A DNA stretch of 64,000 nt from Umezawaea tangerina. Lineage in GTDB: Bacteria; Actinomycetota; Actinomycetes; Mycobacteriales; Pseudonocardiaceae. This document shows positions 7,182-16,414 of the stretch, piece by piece; position 1 is the stretch's first letter; every line of letters begins with the position of its first letter. Made by a program: the position numbers and the translations under genes. The DNA lies in contig NZ_PVTF01000002.1 of NCBI RefSeq assembly GCF_003002815.1, forward strand, positions 806,001 to 870,000, given 5' to 3'. The notes below the pieces were generated by a model. It saw nothing but the letters and a program-made list of their open reading frames with translations. It had not been told where the DNA came from and did not search any database.

Positions 7182-8287
7182 GCGCGCCGCTCGGTCCGGT
7201 CGGCGTCGGCGTCATCGGCGCGGGGGTCATCAGCGACACGTACCTGGAGAACCTCACCGGCTTCCCCGACGTGCGGGTGCTGGCCGTCGCCGACCTGGAC
7301 GTGGAGCGGGCGGCCGCCCAGGCCGCGAAGCACGGCGTGCCCGGGTCGGGCGCGGTGGCCGAGCTGCTGGCCGACCCGGCGGTCGAGATCGTGGTCAACC
7401 TGACGATCCCGGCCGCGCACGTCGAGGTCGGCCTCGCCGCGCTGGACGCGGGCAAGCACGTGTGGACGGAGAAACCCCTGGCGCTGGACCGGGAGTCGGC
7501 GCGCAAGCTGCTCGACCGCGCGCACGACCGGGGGCTGCGGGTGGCGAGCGCGCCGGACACGGTGCTCGGAGCGGGGTTGCAGACCGCGCGGCGGGCCGTG
7601 GAGGCGGGGCGGATCGGCGAGCCGCGCACCGCGTTGGCGATCTTCCAGACGCCGGGGCCGGAGCGGTGGCACCCGGCGCCGGAGTTCCTGTTCCAGGCGG
7701 GCGGCGGACCGCTGCTGGACATGGGGCCGTACTACCTGACGACGCTGGTCCAGCTGTTCGGTCCGGTCCGGCGGGTCACCGCCACCGCGGACCGGGCGCG
7801 CGACACCAGGGTGATCGCCAAGGGTCCGCGCGCGGGCACGGAGTTCGCGGTGACCGTGCCGACGACGGTCATGGCGTTGGTGGAGTTCACCGGCGGCGGT
7901 TCGGCGCAGCTGCTGCTGAGCTTCGACGCCGTGGTGGCGCGCACGGGTCTCGTCGAGGTCGGGGGCACGCTCGGCACGGCCGTGCTGCCGGACCCGAACA
8001 CTTTCGACGGGTCCACCGCGCTGCACCTGACCGGCCTGGACGACCCGGAAACGCTGGCGCCGCAAGGGCATTCGGCCTCCCGCGGCACCGGCGTGCTGGA
8101 GCTGGCTCGCGCGATCCGGTCCGGCGCGGTGGAACGCGCGTCCGGCGAGCTGGCCTACCACGTGCTCGACGCGATGCTGTCGATCGACGAGTCGGCCGCG
8201 ACCGGGCGGACGGTGGACGTGACGAGCACCGTGGACGTGCCGCCCGCGCTGCCGGAGGACTGGGACCCGCGCACCGGCACGCTCTGA
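7178..8287 (+). CDS. Gfo/Idh/MocA-family NAD(P)-dependent oxidoreductase
   Basis: 369 residues. The GTG at 7178 overlaps the preceding stop (GTGA) and starts directly at the Rossmann fold, which includes VGVIGAGVISDTYLENL. The family signature EKPLALD with the cofactor/catalytic Lys lies near residue 100 (HVWTEKPLALDRESA). The C-terminal alpha/beta dimerisation domain carries FQAGGGPLLDMGPYYL, the usual substrate-site segment. It should oxidise or reduce a sugar or inositol-type substrate together with the upstream isomerase as one operon, followed by a strong terminator hairpin. Family call is certain; substrate is not. Confidence 0.9.
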   Translation: MSAPLGPVGVGVIGAGVISDTYLENLTGFPDVRVLAVADLDVERAAAQAAKHGVPGSGAVAELLADPAVEIVVNLTIPAAHVEVGLAALDAGKHVWTEKPLALDRESARKLLDRAHDRGLRVASAPDTVLGAGLQTARRAVEAGRIGEPRTALAIFQTPGPERWHPAPEFLFQAGGGPLLDMGPYYLTTLVQLFGPVRRVTATADRARDTRVIAKGPRAGTEFAVTVPTTVMALVEFTGGGSAQLLLSFDAVVARTGLVEVGGTLGTAVLPDPNTFDGSTALHLTGLDDPETLAPQGHSASRGTGVLELARAIRSGAVERASGELAYHVLDAMLSIDESAATGRTVDVTSTVDVPPALPEDWDPRTGTL

Positions 8288-8298
8288 CCGCGCGAACC

Positions 8299-8324
8299 GG
8301 AGGCCCGCCCGACGGCGGGCCTCC
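8299..8324 (+). terminator. Stem-loop terminator of the isomerase/oxidoreductase operon
   Basis: Perfect 11-bp stem (GGAGGCCCGCC and its complement) with a CGAC loop, 12 bp after the oxidoreductase stop. Confidence 0.8.
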
Positions 8325-8544
8325 GTCCACTTTCGCTCCCGAAGTCGCACGGTGCGGGGATCATCGGAGGAATCCCGTGCACGCCAACGCCTTCCCGGCC
8401 GAGGGCGTGGTGGCGGTCCAGTTCGGTGAGCAGCGGCAACGGGCACCGAACAATTTCGACGTGCCGGCCGAAACTCCGCCGCGTGCCGCTACGGTCGTCG
8501 AATGCCGCCCGGTCGTAGGGTGGTCGCGACAAAGGGGGGCCCGA

Positions 8545-9555
8545 GTGCGTGGACTGGCCGGGCGGTCGAGGTCGGTGGATCCGGACGCGGGGGCGGCGGC
8601 GCAGGTCGCCGCCCACTTCGACGCGCTCGTCGAGGCGGGTGCCGGACCGGAGAAGGCGGTGAGAGCGGCGGCCGTGCTCGCGGGCTGTCCCGCCGGGGTG
8701 CTGGACAGGACGCGAAGACTGCGCGTGCGGGTGCTGCCGGACGGTCGCCGGGTGGACGGTGAGCCCAGCGGGGTCGTGTCGCCCCTGCCCGCGCCGCACC
8801 ACGGCGTCGTGTGGCTGGAGCGGACGTCCGACGTGGACCGGGCGAGGTCCGAACTGGACGGGGTCGTGGTGGACCGGCTGGCGGCCGCCGTCGTGGCCGC
8901 GCTGGACCGGACGTGGTCGGTCGACCCGGCCGTCGTGGAGCTCCTGCTGGACCCGACCGTCGACCAGGGCACCCGCGCCACCGCGGCCCGCCGCCTCGGG
9001 TTGGGCGAGGACGCCAGGTTCGCGGTGACCGTCGGGATCGGCGTTCCCGCCGGGCGCCGGGCGCTCGGGGCGCGGATCGGCGACTTCGACGTCGTCGTGG
9101 AGGCCGCCTACCAGGACCGCGAACCGTTCTCGACGTGCTCGGCCACCGGCCCCGCGGTGGGACCGGTGGACCTCCCGCTGTCCTACCAGCAGGCGAGGGT
9201 GGCGCTGCGGTTCGCGGCCGTGGACGAACCGGGCCCGGCGCACGTGGACTTCGAGGCGCTGGGCGGGATCCCGGCGCTGGCCGACGGGTGCGACTCGCCC
9301 GCGGCGGTGGCCGAGACGGCGCTGTTGGACCGGGTCGTGCCGATGTACCCGTGGGCGCTGGCGACCCTGACGGCCGTGGTGACCGAGCCGAGCCTGCGGA
9401 GCGCGGCGGTCGTGCTGGGGGTGCACCACTCGACGCTGCAGAACCGGGCGGAGGTGCTGGGGCAGGCCCTGGGGTACTCGGTGGCGGGGCCCGACGGGCG
9501 GATGAGGCTGGCCGTGGCCCTGGCCCTGCGGAGGGTTCGCCGGAACCGGTGGTAA
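8545..9555 (+). CDS. PucR-like helix-turn-helix transcriptional regulator
   Basis: 336 residues from the GTG at 8545, chosen because an AAAGGGGGG ribosome site precedes it and no earlier in-frame start looks coding. Residues 1-200 form an alpha/beta sensor-like region without a recognised ligand motif. Residues 200-260 resemble the GGDEF-related domain of PucR-type proteins (DLPLSYQQARVALRFA). The C-terminus is a helix-turn-helix (LRSAAVVLGVHHSTLQNRAEVLGQ) in the position of the HTH_30 domain. It is flanked on both sides by terminator hairpins, so it is monocistronic. Target genes cannot be inferred. Confidence 0.65.
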   Translation: MRGLAGRSRSVDPDAGAAAQVAAHFDALVEAGAGPEKAVRAAAVLAGCPAGVLDRTRRLRVRVLPDGRRVDGEPSGVVSPLPAPHHGVVWLERTSDVDRARSELDGVVVDRLAAAVVAALDRTWSVDPAVVELLLDPTVDQGTRATAARRLGLGEDARFAVTVGIGVPAGRRALGARIGDFDVVVEAAYQDREPFSTCSATGPAVGPVDLPLSYQQARVALRFAAVDEPGPAHVDFEALGGIPALADGCDSPAAVAETALLDRVVPMYPWALATLTAVVTEPSLRSAAVVLGVHHSTLQNRAEVLGQALGYSVAGPDGRMRLAVALALRRVRRNRW

Positions 9556-9602
9556 CCAACCGAAGCCGTGGTGGTCACGTGGACGAAGGACGGTGGCGGA
9601 TC

Positions 9603-9628
9603 GGGGACCTCGCTGCGGCGAGGTCCCC
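9603..9628. terminator. Stem-loop terminator between convergent genes
   Basis: Perfect 11-bp stem (GGGGACCTCGC and its complement) with a TGCG loop. It lies between the rightward PucR-like gene and the leftward secreted-protein gene, so it can serve both. Confidence 0.7.
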
Positions 9629-9734
9629 TTCCGACGCTTGATCGTCCACATCGGACAGTACGCTGACCGCTCCGGATGGCGTCGTCAGGTCCAGGACACG
9701 ACCCCGAGCGTAACGCCGACACCCGCCCGCGGGG

Positions 9735-10175
9735 TCAGATGCCCATCGACGCGAGCTCGATGGCGGTCCGGTAGTTGGCCGCCGCCGTGACCACGCAGGC
9801 CCGGTACGTGCGGCTGTCCCGCACCACCAGGAAGTAGTCCCGCAGCCGCAGGGCGTAGGTCACCAGGTACACGATCCCCGGCAGGAAGCCCGGCGGGCGG
9901 GGCACCAGCGCGAACGCCTCGGAGCACCGCAGGATCTCGCCGGTCGCGGTGGACAGCACGTCCGCCACATCGGTGTTCATGTTCCACCCGGCCGCCAGGT
10001 CCGGCGTCCAGATCGCCCCAGCCACCTGCCGCAGGGCCTCCTGCTCCTCCGCCGTCGGGTCGCTCGCCGCGGAGATCGGGACGGGTGCCGCCACCGCTCC
10101 CGGCACCACCACCCCCACCATGCCGAGCACCACCGCGACCACGACCAGCAACCGGGACCACCCGACGTTCTTCAT
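9735..10175 (-). CDS. Secreted protein of unknown function
   Basis: 146 residues. The ATG at 10175 has a GGAGGGG ribosome site. A clear signal peptide follows (WSRLLVVVAVVLGMVGVVV, cleavage near AVAAP at about residue 30). The mature part is alpha-helical with two Cys residues (EILRCSEAFALVPR and RTYRACVVTAA) that could form one disulfide, and no recognised catalytic motif. It stands alone, with a terminator after it and a serine hydrolase gene 115 bp upstream on the same strand. I do not recognise the family. Confidence 0.7.
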   Translation of the reverse strand: MKNVGWSRLLVVVAVVLGMVGVVVPGAVAAPVPISAASDPTAEEQEALRQVAGAIWTPDLAAGWNMNTDVADVLSTATGEILRCSEAFALVPRPPGFLPGIVYLVTYALRLRDYFLVVRDSRTYRACVVTAAANYRTAIELASMGI

Positions 10176-10289
10176 GGATTCCCCTCCACCCCAAGGAATC
10201 TCCAGCGAACCACGGCACGGCGGTGGGAACAGCCCCCGAATGGCTAGATCAACATTCGTGCGTGTGGTGGCTGTGCCCGGCGCACCGGG

Positions 10290-11318
10290 TCAGCAGTAGA
10301 CCGACTCGAACAGCCCGATCAGCTCCTCCCCCGGCAGCCCGTCACCGAGCGGGTTGTACGACAGCGCGGCCCGGCGTCCGTCGTCGGCGCGGGTGGCGTA
10401 GGTGAGGTAGCCGATCAGCTCACCGCCGTGCCCCCACACCGACCGCCCGCACGGCAGGTCGAAGCGCTGCAGGCCGAGGCCGTAGGCGAAGACCGTTCCG
10501 GTCGGCACGGTCTGCCGCATGGCCGCGAGGGACGCGGCGCTGGTCAGCCTGCCGCCCAGGAGCGCGTCGAAGAACCGGTCGAGGTCGGCGGCGGTGGAGA
10601 TCATCTCGCCCGCCGCCCAGTCCAGGGACGGGTTCATCAGCGTGGCGTCGACCACCCGGCCGTCCACCTCGGTGTAGCCGCGGGCGTGCGGTTCCGGCAG
10701 TCCCGCCCACTGGCCCGGCACGATCGTGCCGGTCAGCCCCAGCGGTCGCAGCACCCGTGAGCGCACCTCGTCGCCGTAGGTCCGCCCGGTCACCCGTTCG
10801 ACCAGCATCCCGGCCACGACGTAGTTGGTGTTCGAGTAGTGCCACCCCTGCCCCGGTCCGAAGTACGGCTCCCGCGACGCCGCCACGGCCAGCAGCTCCT
10901 CGGGCCGGTAGCCGCGGAACCGGGCCGCGCCCCGCCACCGGTTGGTCGACATCCCCTCCTCGTGCGCGTAGTCGTACAGCCCGCTCGTGTGGTTGAGGAC
11001 CTGCCGGACCGTCATCCGGTCACCGTTGGGCACCCCGTCCACGTAAGTGCCCACCGGGTCGTCCAGCCCGACCCACCCCTCGTCCACGAGCTGCAGGACC
11101 ACGGTCGCGACGAACGTCTTGGTCACGCTGCCGATCCGGAAGTACCCGCCCACCTCGGCCTCGCCCGCGGCGTCCGCACGCACCCCCGTCGGGTCCTCGA
11201 CGGTGAGCAGCGCACCGGACACCCACCCCTGCTCCACCCAGTCCCCCAGCACCGGGAACACGCCGGACATAGCCAGAACCGTTGCGGCCACTGCGCTTCT
11301 GATCATCACGCGACCCAT
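10290..11318 (-). CDS. Class C beta-lactamase-family serine hydrolase (D-Ala-D-Ala carboxypeptidase-like)
   Basis: About 342 residues from the ATG at 11318; the ATG at 11306 is an alternative and neither has a good ribosome site. A hydrophobic leader (MIRSAVAATVLAMSGV) suggests export. The catalytic SxxK is SVTK at about 64-67, the Tyr motif is in WHYSNTNYVVAGML at about 150 and the third motif is HGG in VWGHGGELIGY. All three active-site elements are therefore present. This family includes R61-type DD-peptidases, esterases and class C beta-lactamases. The mature enzyme probably acts outside the membrane on peptidoglycan peptides or esters. The precise activity is not predictable from sequence. 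Confidence 0.85.
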   Translation of the reverse strand: MGRVMIRSAVAATVLAMSGVFPVLGDWVEQGWVSGALLTVEDPTGVRADAAGEAEVGGYFRIGSVTKTFVATVVLQLVDEGWVGLDDPVGTYVDGVPNGDRMTVRQVLNHTSGLYDYAHEEGMSTNRWRGAARFRGYRPEELLAVAASREPYFGPGQGWHYSNTNYVVAGMLVERVTGRTYGDEVRSRVLRPLGLTGTIVPGQWAGLPEPHARGYTEVDGRVVDATLMNPSLDWAAGEMISTAADLDRFFDALLGGRLTSAASLAAMRQTVPTGTVFAYGLGLQRFDLPCGRSVWGHGGELIGYLTYATRADDGRRAALSYNPLGDGLPGEELIGLFESVYC

Positions 11319-11497
11319 GCTGGTGGGCGGCGGACAGCGCCACCATGAGGACCACCGCACAACGACCTGCGGAAAACCCCACCTCGATGCTGGTCATGGC
11401 GTGCCCAGTCCCGGCCTGATCTGGTTGGCCCGCTCGAAGATCAGCAGGGTCGGGGCAGCGGTGCTCGCGGAGCGCCGCCCGACTCCGGAGGACCGCG

Positions 11498-12508
11498 ATG
11501 AAGCGCTGGAAGCTGACGGCAGGGGCGACGGACGCCTCGGGGCTCGTGCTCGAGGAGGTGCCGACGCCCGTGCCGGGGCCGGGTGAGGTGCGGGTCAGGG
11601 TCGAGGCGCTGTCGCTGAACTACCGCGACCAGCTGGTCGTGGCGGGCGGGTTCGCCCGGCTGCCCGACCGGGACCTGGTGCCGCTGTCCGACGTCGCGGG
11701 GGTGGTGGACGCGGTCGGCGCGGGGGTGAGCACCTGGACCGTGGGCGACCACGTGACGAACCTGCACTTCCGGGGCTGGGAGGACGGGGTGCCGGAGGGG
11801 CCGCTGGGGTTCGGCATGGGCGCGGCGGACGAGGACGGGGTGCTGGCCGAACACGTCCTGCTGCCCGCCGACCAGGTGGCGCGCGCGCCGCGCAACCTGG
11901 ACTCGGCGGAGGCCGCGACGCTGCCGGTGGCGGCGGTGACCGCGTGGAACGCGCTGTTCGAGGCGAACCCGGTCGGCGCCGGGTCGAAGACCCTGGTCAT
12001 CGGCAGCGGCGGAGTGTCGGTGTTCGCGCTGCAACTGGCGCTCGCCGCGGGGTCGGAGGTGTTCGCGGTGATGCGCCAGGCGCACAAGGGGCGACAGCTG
12101 GAGGCGCTCGGGGCGAAGGGGTTCGTCGACAGCACGTCGACCCCCGACTGGGGCGCGGCGGTGCTGGAGCTGTCCGGCGGGGTGGACAAGGTGGTCGACG
12201 TGGTCGGCACGGCCACGCTGAACCAGTCGATGGCGTCGTTGCGCCCCGCGGGCGAGGTCGCCCTGGTCGGGCTGTTCGACCTGGACGGCCCCGCAGTGGA
12301 CGGGGTGCTGCTGATGTCCAGGGGTGTGCGGCTGCGCGGCGTGGGCGTCGGCAGCGCGCGGATGCACCGGGACGTGGTCGGGGCGGTCGAGCGGCACGAC
12401 GTCCACCCGGTGGTCCACCGGCGGTTCGCGTTCTCCGACGCGCCTGCGGCGTTCCGCGCGCAGCTGGGCCGCGACCTGGTGGGCAAGGTGGTCATCGAGG
12501 TGCCCTGA
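11498..12508 (+). CDS. Zinc-free MDR-family NAD(P)-dependent alcohol dehydrogenase/quinone oxidoreductase
   Basis: 336 residues from an ATG with a GGAGGACC ribosome site. The GroES-like N-terminal domain (VEALSLNYRDQLVVAGGF, DVAGVVDAVGAGVSTW) lacks the Cys/His zinc ligands of true alcohol dehydrogenases. The nucleotide fold is VIGSGGVSVFALQLALAAG near residue 168. It should reduce or oxidise a carbonyl/alcohol or quinone substrate with NAD(P)H. An isochorismatase-like gene follows 90 bp later on the same strand. The pair may form one unit, but nothing in the sequence ties them functionally. Confidence 0.85.
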   Translation: MKRWKLTAGATDASGLVLEEVPTPVPGPGEVRVRVEALSLNYRDQLVVAGGFARLPDRDLVPLSDVAGVVDAVGAGVSTWTVGDHVTNLHFRGWEDGVPEGPLGFGMGAADEDGVLAEHVLLPADQVARAPRNLDSAEAATLPVAAVTAWNALFEANPVGAGSKTLVIGSGGVSVFALQLALAAGSEVFAVMRQAHKGRQLEALGAKGFVDSTSTPDWGAAVLELSGGVDKVVDVVGTATLNQSMASLRPAGEVALVGLFDLDGPAVDGVLLMSRGVRLRGVGVGSARMHRDVVGAVERHDVHPVVHRRFAFSDAPAAFRAQLGRDLVGKVVIEVP

Positions 12509-12598
12509 CCTGGCCTTATCCCACCCCCGACAGGAAAATGTCGGTGGCCGGGTCTACCGTCTTGGACCAGCGGTAGTCCAGGACGAGCAGGGGGAGTC

Positions 12599-13159
12599 AT
12601 GACCACACTCGAGAACCGGCCGAACAGCGCGCTGCTCGTGGTCGACGTGCAGAACGGCGTCGTCACGGGGGCGCACGAGCGCGACTCGGTCGTCGCGAAC
12701 ATCGGTGGGCTGGTGGAGAGGGCGCGGCAGGAGGGCGTGCCGGTCGTCTGGGTGCAGCACTCGGACGAGGAGCTGGTGAGCGGGAGCGACGAGTGGCGGA
12801 TCGTGCCCGAGCTGGTGCCCGCCGAGGCCGAGCCGCTGGTGGGCAAGAACTACGGCGACGCCTTCGAGGCCACCGACCTGGAGGAGGTGCTGTCGGGCCT
12901 GGAGGTCGGGCGGCTCGTCGTGGTCGGCGCGGAGACCGACGCGTGCATCCGCTCCACCCTGCACGGCGCGTTCACCAGGGGCTACGACGTGACGCTGGTC
13001 GGTGACGCGCACACCGCGGGCGACAAGTCGGCGTGGGGCGCGCCGCCCACGGAGCAGGTCATCGCGCACACGAACCTGTACTGGCGCTTCCAGGCGGCGC
13101 CGGGGCGGACGGCGGGCACGGTGGAGACCAAGGAGGTCGACCTCAAGGGCGCGTCCTGA
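12599..13159 (+). CDS. Isochorismatase-family cysteine hydrolase
   Basis: 186 residues from an ATG with an AGGGGGA ribosome site. The triad of the family is visible: Asp in LLVVDVQNGVV (about residue 18), Lys in VGKNYGDAF (about 83) and Cys in VVGAETDACIRSTLHGA (about 119), with the cis-peptide GAETDACI motif intact. Such enzymes hydrolyse isochorismate, nicotinamide or other amides. This one resembles the broad cysteine-hydrolase branch, not a siderophore isochorismatase, because it lacks an ArCP domain and has no siderophore genes nearby. Confidence 0.88.
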   Translation: MTTLENRPNSALLVVDVQNGVVTGAHERDSVVANIGGLVERARQEGVPVVWVQHSDEELVSGSDEWRIVPELVPAEAEPLVGKNYGDAFEATDLEEVLSGLEVGRLVVVGAETDACIRSTLHGAFTRGYDVTLVGDAHTAGDKSAWGAPPTEQVIAHTNLYWRFQAAPGRTAGTVETKEVDLKGAS

Positions 13160-13283
13160 CCTGTGCTTCCGGCCACACGGCCGCGAAGCGCCGCCCGGCG
13201 CGGGGTCCTCGGTGATCGAATGGTCGTCGGGGGTCCCGTGACGCCCCCGCCCGACCCGCGCCAGCCCCGAGGAGACCGCGATC

Positions 13284-14579
13284 ATGTGCGCCGCGTGCGG
13301 AGTTCCCGCCCACGTCCCCGAGCCGGGAGTGGTCGCCGACCCCGTCCCCGCGCCCACCGGACCGCGGAAGTTCGCCGCGCTGCGGAACCGCGACTGCAGG
13401 CCGTACCTGTTCGGCGCGGGCCTGGCGATGATGGCGGACAACATCGAGCACGTGATCACGTACTGGGTGCTGTGGGAGAAGTTCCACTCCCCCGCGCTCA
13501 GCGGGTTCCAGGTGATCAGCCACTGGCTGCCGTTCCTGTTCCTCTCCGTCTACTTCGGATCGCTGGCCGACCGCTTCGACTGCCGCAGGCTCATCCAGGC
13601 CGCGCAGGTGCTGTTCATGGCCGTCTCCGCGGCGTGGGGCGTCCTGTTCCTCACCGGCACGCTCCAGGTCTGGCACGCGTGCGTCCTGCTGGTGCTGCAC
13701 GGCTGCGCGGGCGCGCTCTGGGGGCCCGGTGAGCAGCTGCTGCTGCACGACTTCGTCGAACCCGACGAGCTGCCCAGCGCGGTCCGGCTCAACGCCACGT
13801 TCCGCAGCCTCGGTGTCCTCTTCGGACCCGTGGTCGGCTCCGCGCTGCTGCTGGGGCTGGGGCCGATCGGCGGCATCTTCGCGAACATCGCGTTCTACCT
13901 GCCGCTGACGCTGTTCCTGTTCCGCACGAAGTTCACCGGCCACATCCGCAACGAGGGCGTGAAACGGGCCCGGCTCGGCGTCGTCGACTCGTTGCGCGTG
14001 TTCCGCGACGTCCGCTCCAACCGCACCCTGGTGAGCATGATCGTCCTGGCGGGCCTCGGCTCGTTCTTCGTCGGCGCCTCCCTCCAGTCCTCCATGCCGA
14101 TCTTCGCCCACGACCTCGGCACCGGCGGCGCGGGCCTCACCTACGGCGTCCTCCTGTTCGCCAACGGCGTCGGCGGCGTGGTCGGCGGCATCCTGCTGGA
14201 GGCCACCGGCCGCATCAAACCCAACGTCCTCGCCGCCGTCGTCAGCACCGGCGTCTACGGCCTGACCAGCCTCTTCTTCGCCTTCACCACCAGCTACCCG
14301 ATCGCACTGCTCATGCTGCTCGCGGGCGGCATCGCCAACATGGCCTCCATGTCCATCGGCCAGACCGTCGTCCAACTCCTCGCCCCACCAGCCGACCGCG
14401 GCCGCGTCATCGGCCTCTACGGCATGTCCTCCGGCGGCCTCCGCGCAGGCAGCGGCTTCACCGTCGGCCTGCTCGGCGCCGCCACCGGCGTCCACTGGTC
14501 CCTCGGCCTCAGCGCCATCGCCCTCTGCCTCGGCACCGCCTTCGCCGGCTACTACGCCCTGCGGCCGCAACCGGCGTGA
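13284..14579 (+). CDS. MFS transporter
   Basis: 431 residues. The ATG at 13284 has a GAGGAGACC ribosome site. About 12 hydrophobic segments begin after a 40-residue cytoplasmic N-terminus. The loop signature GSLADRFDCRRLI between TM2 and TM3 marks the major facilitator superfamily, and a second-half equivalent is near GRIKPNVLAA. It resembles the enterobactin-exporter/MFS_3 branch of drug and metabolite exporters. The N-terminal CAACG pair of cysteines is unusual for the family. It is monocistronic with no substrate-giving neighbour. Confidence 0.88.
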   Translation: MCAACGVPAHVPEPGVVADPVPAPTGPRKFAALRNRDCRPYLFGAGLAMMADNIEHVITYWVLWEKFHSPALSGFQVISHWLPFLFLSVYFGSLADRFDCRRLIQAAQVLFMAVSAAWGVLFLTGTLQVWHACVLLVLHGCAGALWGPGEQLLLHDFVEPDELPSAVRLNATFRSLGVLFGPVVGSALLLGLGPIGGIFANIAFYLPLTLFLFRTKFTGHIRNEGVKRARLGVVDSLRVFRDVRSNRTLVSMIVLAGLGSFFVGASLQSSMPIFAHDLGTGGAGLTYGVLLFANGVGGVVGGILLEATGRIKPNVLAAVVSTGVYGLTSLFFAFTTSYPIALLMLLAGGIANMASMSIGQTVVQLLAPPADRGRVIGLYGMSSGGLRAGSGFTVGLLGAATGVHWSLGLSAIALCLGTAFAGYYALRPQPA

Positions 14580-14591
14580 TCCGCTGACCGG

Positions 14592-14914
14592 TCAGGCCTC
14601 GGTGTGTGCCACCGCGTCCGGACCGCTCAAGTAGCAGCGCACGCCCACGCCCCGCACAAAGGCGGATCGGCGGCGGACACAGCCACCTCACCACCTCCAG
14701 CAGCTGATGGCCAGGAACCCCTGGGAGGCCCGCCACCCAGCCCGAACGAGACCATCGCAGACCGGGGCTGGACGGCGGACTCACACCGTTGGCGACTCGG
14801 CCTGAGCGTCATCACCTTCGACCTCAGCACGCCCTCCGCCCACAGCCGACCTAAGCTGCCATCCGCTCAGGCGTCGGTGTGTGCCAACGCGCGTGACCGA
14901 TCGAGTCTCAGCGC
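14592..14914. repeat. Diverged direct repeat in a gene-free stretch
   Basis: Two copies of a roughly 48-bp sequence (14592-14640 and 14867-14914) begin TCAGGC-TCGGTGTGTGCCA-CGCG and end CAGCGC. They lie 275 bp apart in the 470-bp gap between the MFS gene (ends 14579) and the antiporter gene (ends 15050). The gap holds no convincing gene. A long frame on the + strand there has the composition of an antisense shadow and no ribosome site. Confidence 0.5.
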
Positions 14915-15049
14915 GCGCACCTGCCCGCCCCGGACGGAAGCGCAGCGCACTAGACGGCCATGGCACCGGCCCGCTCCCGTCGACCCGGCACCAGCCCTCA
15001 TCTCACCCATGACGGCCACTGTCAGTAGAAACCCACCGCCCCAAGCCGC

Positions 15050-16414
15050 TCACCGCACCTCGTCCGCCGCGGGCGCGGAAACCTCCGCCGGTACGGAAAC
15101 CTCCACCGGCGTGGGCACCTCCGCCAGCACGGGCACCTCCACCGGCACAGCAACCCCCACCGACTCCCCCACCACGACCCGCTCGCGGTTGCGGTCGCGG
15201 CGGTCCCAGAAGCTCAGCAACGGGGTAGCCATCACGGTGGTCACCAAAGCCACCACGACGAGCACGCTGAACAGCTCCTTGGTCACGATCCCCGCGGCCA
15301 GGCCGACGTTGATCGCGATGAGCTGCATCAACCCCCTGGCGTTCATGAGCGTCCCCACCCGCAACGCCACGGCCTGCGGTTCCCCCGCGAGGCGGGCGGC
15401 GAGCCAGCAGGCGCCGAACTTGCCGAGGACGGCGGCGAGGACGCAGGCGAGGGCGAACAGGAGCAGGGCGGGGTGGACCAGGAGGCCGAAGTCGGTGTTG
15501 AGGCCGGAGTAGGTGAAGAACAGCGGCAGGAACACCAGGTTGATGGGGTTGACGGTGGCGACCGCCTTGTCCACGGCGGCCGAGCGCGGGAACACGACGC
15601 CGAGGGCGAAGGCGCCGAACACCGCGTACAGGCCGATCACATCGGTGTACCAGCAGGCCATGAAGAGCATGACGACGACCATCAGCAGCAGGTGGTCGGG
15701 GCTGAGCCGGGCGGTCACGGCGCCGATGCGCTCGCGGCCGCGGACCAGCAGCGCCAAGCCGAGGACCAGTACGACGGCGCCGCCCGCGGTGATCGCGAAC
15801 GGGCCCGCGGTACCCGCGGCGATGCTCAGCACGCCGGCGAGCAGCACCCACGCAACGGCGTCGTCCAACGCCCCCGAGGCCAGCGAGATCGACCCGAACC
15901 GGCTGTCGGTCAGGCCGCGCTCGGTGATGATCCTGGCCAGCATGGGGAACGCCGTGATCGACAGCGTGACGCCCACGAACAGCACCGACACCAGCACCGA
16001 CACGTCCGGCACGAACACGTCGACCACGTTGTAGGCCAGCAGGCTCAGCCCGATCCCGAGCAGCATCGGGGCGAGCACCCCGGCGGCGGAGATCAGCGCG
16101 GCGGGCCGGGCGACGCGGCGGACGCGGTCGACGCGGAACTCGTAGCCGGCCTGGAACATGAACACCACCAGCCCGATCTGGCCCACGACGTAGAGGACCG
16201 GGCGGAGCTGCTGGGGGAAGACCGCCGCCTCGACGCCCGGCGCGACCAGGCCGAGCACCGACGGGCCGAGGACGACACCGGCGACCATCTCGCCGACGAC
16301 CGGTGGCTGGCCGACCGAGCGGAGCAGCCTGCCCACGAGTCGGCACGTCACGAGGATCACGGCGACGGCGAGGAAGAACGCGGGCGCCAGCTGGGTGTTG
16401 GACAAGGTCGTCAC
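15050..16414 (-). CDS. Cation:proton antiporter (CPA2 family)
   Basis: 454 residues from the GTG at 16414, which overlaps the stop of the P450 gene (GTGA). About 12 transmembrane segments are present. The conserved CPA2 pattern is visible: GQPPVVGEMVAGVVLGPSVL near residue 40, the exchange-site region ASGALDDAVAWVLL with adjacent acidic residues near 170, and the GTLMNARGLMQL signature near 345. The last 40 residues are an odd Val-Pro-Glu-rich tail (VGVAVPVEVPVLAEVPTPVE) with no known function. As the last gene of a four-gene overlapping operon it may export the product or adjust pH or ions for it. The role is inference. Confidence 0.85.
   Translation of the reverse strand: MTTLSNTQLAPAFFLAVAVILVTCRLVGRLLRSVGQPPVVGEMVAGVVLGPSVLGLVAPGVEAAVFPQQLRPVLYVVGQIGLVVFMFQAGYEFRVDRVRRVARPAALISAAGVLAPMLLGIGLSLLAYNVVDVFVPDVSVLVSVLFVGVTLSITAFPMLARIITERGLTDSRFGSISLASGALDDAVAWVLLAGVLSIAAGTAGPFAITAGGAVVLVLGLALLVRGRERIGAVTARLSPDHLLLMVVVMLFMACWYTDVIGLYAVFGAFALGVVFPRSAAVDKAVATVNPINLVFLPLFFTYSGLNTDFGLLVHPALLLFALACVLAAVLGKFGACWLAARLAGEPQAVALRVGTLMNARGLMQLIAINVGLAAGIVTKELFSVLVVVALVTTVMATPLLSFWDRRDRNRERVVVGESVGVAVPVEVPVLAEVPTPVEVSVPAEVSAPAADEVR

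Noticed and set aside
14604-15512. A 302-codon + strand frame rich in Thr, Ser and Pro
   Set aside because: It overlaps the antiporter gene in antisense, has no ribosome site, and its Thr/Ala repeats mirror the Val-Pro-Glu tail of the antiporter.
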